A stretch of 9,559 bases of DNA, taken from NCBI GenBank assembly GCA_021604265.1, contig BQIY01000055.1, positions 1-9,559 on the forward strand, in the 5' to 3' direction. Each line of letters starts with the position of its first letter. Within the stretch, counting starts at the first letter, position 1. The DNA comes from Nitrospirales bacterium (GTDB lineage: Bacteria; Nitrospirota; Nitrospiria; Nitrospirales; UBA8639). A model generated the notes under the pieces. That model was not told the DNA's origin, did no database searches, and saw only the letters and a list, made by a program, of their open reading frames with translations. A program made the translations under genes and the position numbers. Positions 5,564-9,559 of this stretch are shown one piece after another.

Positions 5564-6316
5564 CTAACCGACTGAGGCCAGCTTTTCCATGATCTCATCT
5601 GAGATATCGAAATTGGCATGGACTTTTTGGATGTCGTCATGGTCATCCATGATTTCGACAAGTTTCAACGCCTGCTCCGCAGCTTTTTCATCGAGTTGAA
5701 TATGGTTCTGGGGCAAGAACGTGACTTCAGCAAAGGTTGCTGGTATTTCCGCTTCGGCTAAAGCGGTTTTGACCGCTTCGAATTCAGTTGGTGAGGTGAT
5801 GACTTCAAAGGATTCGGGACTTTGTTTCACATCCTCTGCCCCGGCTTCCACAGCAAGAGTGAATAACCGATCTTCATCCACTTTATCCTGTTCAACAATC
5901 AGCAAGCCCTTTTTTTCAAATTGCCAAGCGACAGCGCCAGCTTCGGCCATGTTGCCGTTGTTCTTGGTAAACATACTGCGGATTTCTGCCACGGTGCGGT
6001 TTCGATTGTCAGTCATCACTTCTAATAAAATCGCCGTTCCCCCAGGTCCATACCCTTCCAGCATAAACTCCTCAACTTCCATACCTGGGAGTTCTCCGGT
6101 CCCCCGCTGAATCGCTCGCTTCACCGTATCGGCTGGCATGTTTACTTCTTTGGATTTGGCAATGGCTTGCCGGAGGGCGGGGTTGCCGTCGGGGTCTCCT
6201 CCACTTCGAGCTGCGATCGAAATTTCTCGAATGACGCGAGTGAAAATTTTTCCACGCTTGGCGTCTTGTGCACCCTTGTGGCGTTTAATTGTCGACCAAT
6301 GACTATGACCGCCCAT
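5564..6316 (-). CDS. yebC: YebC/PmpR (TACO1) family protein
   Basis: This encodes 250 residues, full length for the family. The N-terminal signature GGHSHWSTIKRHKG, then QDAKRGKIFTR (residues 2-27), is diagnostic. It is followed by the GGDPDGNPALRQAI segment (39-52), NMPADTVKRAIQRGTG (59-74), EGYGPGGTAILLEVMTDNRNRT (87-108) and AGAVAWQFEKKG (126-137). Family members were long annotated as transcriptional regulators. Bacterial YebC and mitochondrial TACO1 are now known to help ribosomes translate difficult stretches such as proline runs. An AGGG site nine bases before the ATG is a modest ribosome binding site. It heads a minus-strand unit with ruvA 140 bases downstream and is divergent from fmt. 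Confidence 0.96.
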   Translation of the reverse strand: MGGHSHWSTIKRHKGAQDAKRGKIFTRVIREISIAARSGGDPDGNPALRQAIAKSKEVNMPADTVKRAIQRGTGELPGMEVEEFMLEGYGPGGTAILLEVMTDNRNRTVAEIRSMFTKNNGNMAEAGAVAWQFEKKGLLIVEQDKVDEDRLFTLAVEAGAEDVKQSPESFEVITSPTEFEAVKTALAEAEIPATFAEVTFLPQNHIQLDEKAAEQALKLVEIMDDHDDIQKVHANFDISDEIMEKLASVG

Positions 6317-6414
6317 GATGTCTGACCCTATCTCGCCGAAGGGGAAGCTCTATCGGTTGATACCTTGGCTCTGTTAGTGAACGTATTAAAAGTCCTCACA
6401 TCTAGGGAAAAATT

Positions 6415-6442
6415 TGTATCACAGGGTCGAAGAGGGAGTCAA
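6415..6442 (-). promoter_or_regulatory. Candidate sigma-70-type promoter for yebC
   Basis: On the minus strand TTGACT (6442-6437, five of six to consensus) is followed after 16 bases by GATACA (6420-6415). TGT immediately upstream makes an extended -10. The implied leader is roughly 90 bases. Pattern match only. Confidence 0.4.
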
Positions 6443-6552
6443 TGTGACGTGTAGTCATTGCTACGTACTATTCATGCGGAGCTCTCGCAACGTTTGATTC
6501 GCAAATGTGTACGCCGCAGGTATTGAGATTGCTCTGCGTTCGAAGCATTTCA

Positions 6553-6581
6553 TTGATTCGGGGAAATGGAACTGTTATAGC
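6553..6581 (+). promoter_or_regulatory. Candidate sigma-70-type promoter for fmt
   Basis: TTGATT (6553-6558) and TATAGC (6576-6581) are 17 bases apart, with TGT just before the -10 forming an extended -10. Each hexamer matches consensus at four of six bases. Transcription starting near 6588 would place the upstream in-frame ATG at 6593 almost at the transcript end, which favours translation from 6674 or 6680. Confidence 0.4.
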
Positions 6582-6673
6582 GAACTCACGTAATGTTCAG
6601 TCGAAGCATATTCGCTAATCACGCGCGATTATGCATAACCAACTTTGGAAGTGTATTGGAACGGTTATCAGTC

Positions 6674-7639
6674 ATGCCCATGCGCGTAATCTTTATGGGA
6701 ACCCCGGACTTTGCTGTGCCAACCTTAGCCGCGCTCCTCGATTCAGAGTACAGGATGGTGGGTGTGGTTACTCAGCCAGACCGTCCGCGAGGACGTGGAA
6801 AAACCGTGAGCCCCTCACCGATTAAGGAATTGGCGCTGACGCATGATGTTCCGATTCTCCAGCCGGAAAAAATGAAGCAGCCCGAATTCTTGTCTGCCTT
6901 GCAAGCTTGGCAAGCTGATGTCATTGTGGTTGCGGCTTTTGGCAGGATTTTACCGAAGATCATACTCGATCTTCCGCCACGCGGCTGTCTGAATGTGCAC
7001 TCTTCGTTATTGCCGAAGTATCGCGGTGCAGGGCCGATCCAATGGGCCTTGATCAATGGCGAACCCGAGACAGGGATCACCACGATGCGGATGGACGAAG
7101 GCATGGACACCGGACCGATTTTGTTGCAGGAAACGGTACCGATTGAGCCTGAAGATACGGCAAAGGAACTTGCTGATCGATTGGCTCAGGTCGGAGGACA
7201 AGTCTTACTGAAAACCCTTCGTTTATGGGAATCCAATCAAGTGACTCCCACTATTCAAGATGGCACCAAAGCCACTATGGCGCCGATGTTGCGTAAGGAA
7301 GATGGCGCGATTATATGGAGTCAGCCTGCGACGACGATCCACAACCGGATTCGCGGCCTGTCTCCATGGCCTGGAGGCTATACGTTTTGTCAGCAAGACC
7401 GGCTGTCAATCTGGAAGACGATCCCGCATGACGGTGGTCCAGAAGCTGAGACCGATTCAGATAAGCCTGGCACGATCGTGAAAGTGGATAAACACGAAAT
7501 CATGGTCAAGACTGGAACGGGTGTGCTCGGGATTACAGAACTGCAAATGGCCAATCGTAAGCGTATGAATGTTGCGCAATTTTTGGCTGGCTATCCGTTA
7601 ATGCCCGGTATGCGTTTGACGGATCATCCCGAATCATGA
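6674..7639 (+). CDS. fmt: Methionyl-tRNA formyltransferase
   Basis: This encodes 321 residues from the ATG at 6674; a second ATG at 6680 gives 319. The enzyme transfers a formyl group from 10-formyltetrahydrofolate to initiator Met-tRNA. The N-terminal formyltransferase domain starts MRVIFMGTPDFAVP. The catalytic region is intact: Asn107 and His109 in LNVHSSLLPKYRGAGPIQ, and Asp145 in DEGMDTGPIL. A C-terminal tRNA-binding domain covers about 205-315, with RIRGLSPWPG (225-234). The frame continues upstream to an ATG at 6593, but those residues are not family-like. No strong ribosome binding site precedes either preferred start (GGAA lies about 12 bases away). The deformylase gene def, a frequent upstream partner, is absent. 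Confidence 0.96.
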   Translation: MPMRVIFMGTPDFAVPTLAALLDSEYRMVGVVTQPDRPRGRGKTVSPSPIKELALTHDVPILQPEKMKQPEFLSALQAWQADVIVVAAFGRILPKIILDLPPRGCLNVHSSLLPKYRGAGPIQWALINGEPETGITTMRMDEGMDTGPILLQETVPIEPEDTAKELADRLAQVGGQVLLKTLRLWESNQVTPTIQDGTKATMAPMLRKEDGAIIWSQPATTIHNRIRGLSPWPGGYTFCQQDRLSIWKTIPHDGGPEAETDSDKPGTIVKVDKHEIMVKTGTGVLGITELQMANRKRMNVAQFLAGYPLMPGMRLTDHPES

Positions 7640-7655
7640 ATCGTGGGATGGGCTG

Positions 7656-7684
7656 TTGACCTTCTTGGGGGCTTTTCATAAGAA
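7656..7684 (+). promoter_or_regulatory. Weak candidate promoter upstream of the helical-protein gene
   Basis: TTGACC (7656-7661) and TAAGAA (7679-7684) are 17 bases apart. The -35 is a good match (five of six) and the -10 poor (three of six). It would give the two small genes after fmt their own transcript. Confidence 0.25.
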
Positions 7685-7724
7685 TTGAACTACGAACGAT
7701 AGGTATTCTGAGCTTTTATTGGGT

Positions 7725-7730
7725 AAGGAG
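7725..7730 (+). promoter_or_regulatory. Ribosome binding site fixing the start at 7737
   Basis: AAGGAG lies six bases before the ATG at 7737. The frame could be opened at a TTG at 7719, but this site falls downstream of that codon and clearly supports the ATG. Confidence 0.8.
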
Positions 7731-7736
7731 TTCATC

Positions 7737-8060
7737 ATGACTGAGCGTGAACAGGAAGCCATTGATTCTATTCTCCTTAAACTCAAAGAACTTGAGCAGA
7801 TTCACGAAAAAGCGTTGGAGGCATTGAACGCCGTTCAAGGCCGAGATCAAGTGGTGCAGTGGAAAAAAGACGCGTTAGTTTCATTGAAGGGAAAAATTAG
7901 TGAATCGGTTGAAAAACAATTAGCAAAAGATTGGCTCGAAACGTCGTATATTGTGGGAGACCTGTTTGATGAGTTGTCGGATGATGTCGATATGTGTCGA
8001 CGCCATCTCAAAAAATTACTTAAAGATATTCAAACGCATGGATTGCCGGATGAGCCCTGA
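7737..8060 (+). CDS. Small helical protein of unknown function
   Basis: This encodes a 107-residue soluble protein. Residues about 3-34 have the heptad-like spacing of a coiled coil (ILLKLKELEQIHEKALEAL, 12-30). Two further amphipathic helices follow (about 36-66 and 82-100). The middle contains DWLETSYIVGDLFDELSDD (65-83), a mixed hydrophobic and acidic segment. There is no signal peptide, membrane segment or metal-binding cluster. I do not recognise the family. The stop is only six bases from the cupin start, so the two are almost certainly cotranslated and may work together. Confidence 0.75.
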   Translation: MTEREQEAIDSILLKLKELEQIHEKALEALNAVQGRDQVVQWKKDALVSLKGKISESVEKQLAKDWLETSYIVGDLFDELSDDVDMCRRHLKKLLKDIQTHGLPDEP

Positions 8061-8066
8061 GCGCGT

Positions 8067-8372
8067 ATGAGCCAACGTGAAGATCTCATTGCCAGTCAGA
8101 ATGCGAACGTTGCTGAAATTACGCTTGACATTCATGAAAAATCTCCGTGGCATTACCACACCAAAATTGCCGAATATGTATTCTGTTTACGCGGACATAT
8201 TGAGGTTCACTGTGGAAGCGCCGGTCTTAAAATCTGTTTGGCGCCGGGAGAGCGTTACGAAATCAAGCCAATGGTCGAACATCGAGTTGTCAATGCGACT
8301 TCTGCTGTCGCGACATACTTGCTGGTTCAAGACGGAAAGCATGATTTTAGAGAAATCAGTGCATCGTTATAG
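8067..8372 (+). CDS. Single-domain cupin protein
   Basis: This encodes a 101-residue protein consisting of one cupin barrel. Motif 1 is complete, HYH-x4-E-x6-G, with candidate metal ligands His29, His31 and Glu36 and Gly43. Motif 2 follows with PGERYEIKP (60-68) and the fourth ligand His72 before Asn76. A divalent-metal site is therefore likely. Small cupins of this kind include dioxygenases, isomerases, sugar-binding proteins and regulators, so the substrate cannot be inferred. The start at 8067, six bases beyond the preceding stop, has only weak Shine-Dalgarno complementarity and probably depends on coupling to the upstream gene. rsmA begins about 76 bases downstream. Confidence 0.85.
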   Translation: MSQREDLIASQNANVAEITLDIHEKSPWHYHTKIAEYVFCLRGHIEVHCGSAGLKICLAPGERYEIKPMVEHRVVNATSAVATYLLVQDGKHDFREISASL

Positions 8373-8448
8373 GCAGCGTTGACGCTAGCGAATTGTTGTC
8401 TTGATTTACGGCGGTGATGTGACTTCCGCGACAAGAAACCCTTCTTTC

Positions 8449-9252
8449 ATGTCTTCATCTGGTCTCCCGTATCCCCGTAAGCGATTTGGTCAAAACTTTC
8501 TCATTGATCAGAACATCGTTAAGAAAATTGTGACACGTGCAGCTCTTCGCCCTGATGAGACGGTTGTGGAAATTGGCCCTGGCCGTGGTGCACTCACCGG
8601 AGCCTTGTGTCAGTCGGCTTCCCGTGTTCTGGCTATTGAGATCGATACTGAGCTCTTTCACTACCTACAGCAAGGCCTCACACATTACTCCAATCTTGAG
8701 CTGTTTTTGGGTGATGCCTTGGCGTATCCCTACCAGACGCTTCCGCTGAAGACGGTGGTCGTTGCCAACCTTCCCTATAACATTTCCACACCGATGGTAT
8801 TTGCCTTGTTTGAGGCGCGAGCCTCGATTGATCGAATGATTCTGATGGTTCAGCTTGAAGTGGCGCGGCGGTTAGTTGGAAAGATAGGAACACGCGACTA
8901 CGGCGTCCTTTCTGTCCTGGCGCAGTACTTTGCTGATGTCGACTTAGCCTTTAAGGTTTCAAGGACCTGCTTTCGTCCCAGGCCTGACGTCGAGTCGGCT
9001 ATTGTTGAGTTACGTCTCAAATCTGTGGGTGAGATGGATTCTCCAGGGGATATTGCGCAGTTTATCCGAGTTGTGAAAGCCGCATTCGGTCATCGTCGGA
9101 AAACGTTATTGAATGCGATGCGTGATGCGGGAATGGCACCCGATGTGCTGAAGCCGGTTTTTGACCGTACGGGCATCGATGGAGGGCGTCGTGCGGAAAC
9201 GTTAACGGTTCAAGATTTTCAACGATTGGCTCGTGCGCTCCCTCATCCGTAA
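8449..9252 (+). CDS. rsmA: 16S rRNA dimethyladenosine methyltransferase RsmA/KsgA
   Basis: This encodes 267 residues from the ATG at 8449, close to the usual length. The enzyme dimethylates two adjacent adenines near the 3' end of 16S rRNA during small-subunit assembly. Visible signatures are RKRFGQNFL (10-18), the SAM-binding loop VVEIGPGRGALT (39-50), AIEID (62-66), GDAL (88-91), the catalytic NLPYNIS motif (107-113), FRPRPDVESAIV (175-186) and GHRRKTLLNAMR (214-225). The frame is open upstream to a GTG at 8419 and a TTG at 8401; the family usually begins only 10-20 residues before the RFGQNFL motif, which fits 8449. GGCGGTGAT at 8410-8418 resembles a Shine-Dalgarno sequence but is abutting the GTG and too far from the ATG. 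It follows the cupin gene closely. Confidence 0.96.
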   Translation: MSSSGLPYPRKRFGQNFLIDQNIVKKIVTRAALRPDETVVEIGPGRGALTGALCQSASRVLAIEIDTELFHYLQQGLTHYSNLELFLGDALAYPYQTLPLKTVVVANLPYNISTPMVFALFEARASIDRMILMVQLEVARRLVGKIGTRDYGVLSVLAQYFADVDLAFKVSRTCFRPRPDVESAIVELRLKSVGEMDSPGDIAQFIRVVKAAFGHRRKTLLNAMRDAGMAPDVLKPVFDRTGIDGGRRAETLTVQDFQRLARALPHP

Positions 9253-9293
9253 TTTTCTTTCTTTTTCGTTTTCCCTTAACCTACTTTTTGACA

Positions 9294-9398
9294 ATGAACA
9301 TACTTGAAATGGAAAAGATGGAACGCCCTGCGGTCTATGGTTTGTTTGCTAAAGAGAAACACCTATGCTACGATTTATGGTATGAGTATCTTCCCTAG
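9294..9398 (+). CDS. Doubtful 34-residue frame overlapping the ftsK start
   Basis: An ATG at 9294 opens 34 codons ending at TAG 9396-9398, overlapping the FtsK frame by 17 bases. The product (beginning MNILEMEKMERPAVYG, ending DLWYEYLP) is rich in aromatic residues. There is no ribosome binding site, the length is within what chance produces, and I recognise no family. It is listed because it fills most of the gap between rsmA and ftsK. Confidence 0.15.
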   Translation: MNILEMEKMERPAVYGLFAKEKHLCYDLWYEYLP

Positions 9399-9559
9399 TA
9401 CGACCCGTTCCGGAAAGAAGGGGCGAAAGCCAGGGATTTCGCCGTTAACCGCGCAAATCATCGGTATTCTTTTCACGACGCTCGGGGTCTTGTTATTCCT
9501 GGGGGTCGTCTCGTTTCATCCCCAAGACCCGACACTGTTTGACCCGCAAGATCCGTTCA
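9382..9559 (+). CDS. ftsK: FtsK-type DNA translocase, N-terminus, cut by the right edge
   Basis: The 59 visible codons begin MSIFPSTTRSGKKGRKPG. A basic cytoplasmic segment is followed by a membrane helix at about residues 23-44 (TAQIIGILFTTLGVLLFL and on), then VSFHPQDPTLF. This is the typical first helix and first periplasmic turn of the FtsK/SpoIIIE membrane domain, where S(F/Y)-x-P-x-DP is common. FtsK pumps chromosome ends to the dif site at the septum and helps coordinate division. The motor domain is beyond the window, so the assignment rests on the N-terminal pattern. The ATG has no good ribosome binding site. The frame is open back to 9298, with TTG (9346) as an alternative start. 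Confidence 0.75.
   Translation, partial: MSIFPSTTRSGKKGRKPGISPLTAQIIGILFTTLGVLLFLGVVSFHPQDPTLFDPQDPF

Larger units (their letters stand above)
6317..6673. other. Divergent intergenic region between yebC and fmt
   Basis: This 357-base stretch separates the two oppositely transcribed genes. It holds one candidate promoter for each direction. A 27-codon in-frame extension of fmt back to an ATG at 6593 is the only open frame of note; its residues (MFSRSIFANHARL onward) do not resemble the start of any formyltransferase. Nothing else is recognised. Confidence 0.6.

Noticed and set aside
6593..6673. Longer fmt product starting at 6593
   Set aside because: The extra 27 residues do not resemble any formyltransferase start, and the predicted promoter would leave almost no leader.
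7640..7736. Rho-independent terminator after fmt
   Set aside because: There is no GC-rich stem followed by a T-run; only a short TTTT without a hairpin.
8077..8382. One-hundred-and-one-codon frame overlapping the cupin gene
   Set aside because: It is a shifted reading of the cupin gene, whose own frame carries the full cupin motif.
9288..9293. TTGACA as a promoter -35 for ftsK
   Set aside because: No acceptable -10 hexamer occurs 15-19 bases downstream.
1..9559. Mobile elements, CRISPR arrays, phage genes or a known defence system
   Set aside because: No transposase, integrase, spaced repeat array, terminal repeats or nuclease/reverse-transcriptase motifs were seen on either strand.

Overview
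This window comes from the chromosome of a Gram-negative bacterium. A DUF481-type outer-membrane barrel with a signal peptide and a second exported protein imply an outer membrane and periplasm. By eye the base composition is close to half G+C. Housekeeping genes (ruvA, yebC, fmt, rsmA, ftsK) alternate with small lineage-specific genes. The overall look would fit Nitrospirota, possibly a marine Nitrospira-like lineage, but that is an impression from protein style and gene mix, not a demonstrated placement.

Left part (1-2586). A minus-strand gene with one N-terminal membrane segment runs off the left edge. It is divergent from a small plus-strand PepSY-like gene (252-569), and the 149-bp region between them carries two adjacent inverted repeats built from the same AAGG(T)TC-like word. 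After a short convergent gap come three minus-strand genes, transcribed right to left: a DUF481 barrel (2724-3803), an exported protein of unknown function (1681-2586), and a cytosolic leucine-rich-repeat protein ending in a four-cysteine zinc ribbon (780-1586).

Middle (3804-6316). All recognised genes are on the minus strand: yebC, then ruvA, a 482-bp stretch with no convincing gene, then a HigA-type antitoxin with no adjacent HigB toxin, and a doubtful 66-codon frame that overlaps its end. RuvA normally works with RuvB and RuvC, and yebC-ruvC-ruvA-ruvB is a common order; here neither ruvC nor ruvB is next to ruvA. The 482-bp stretch holds a nested, partly alternative set of inverted repeats just downstream of ruvA, and a 61-codon open frame with no start codon.

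Right part (6317-9559). A divergent promoter region separates yebC from a plus-strand run: fmt (Met-tRNA formyltransferase), a small helical protein of unknown function, a tightly linked single-domain cupin with a complete metal-binding motif, rsmA/ksgA (16S rRNA dimethyladenosine methyltransferase), and the first 59 codons of an FtsK-type DNA translocase. Fmt, RsmA and YebC all serve translation, so the right half is mainly translation and chromosome maintenance.

I found no CRISPR array, insertion sequence, tRNA, rRNA, prophage or recognisable defence system. The less ordinary items are the small uncharacterised proteins and the structured intergenic DNA, not a clear new multi-gene system.
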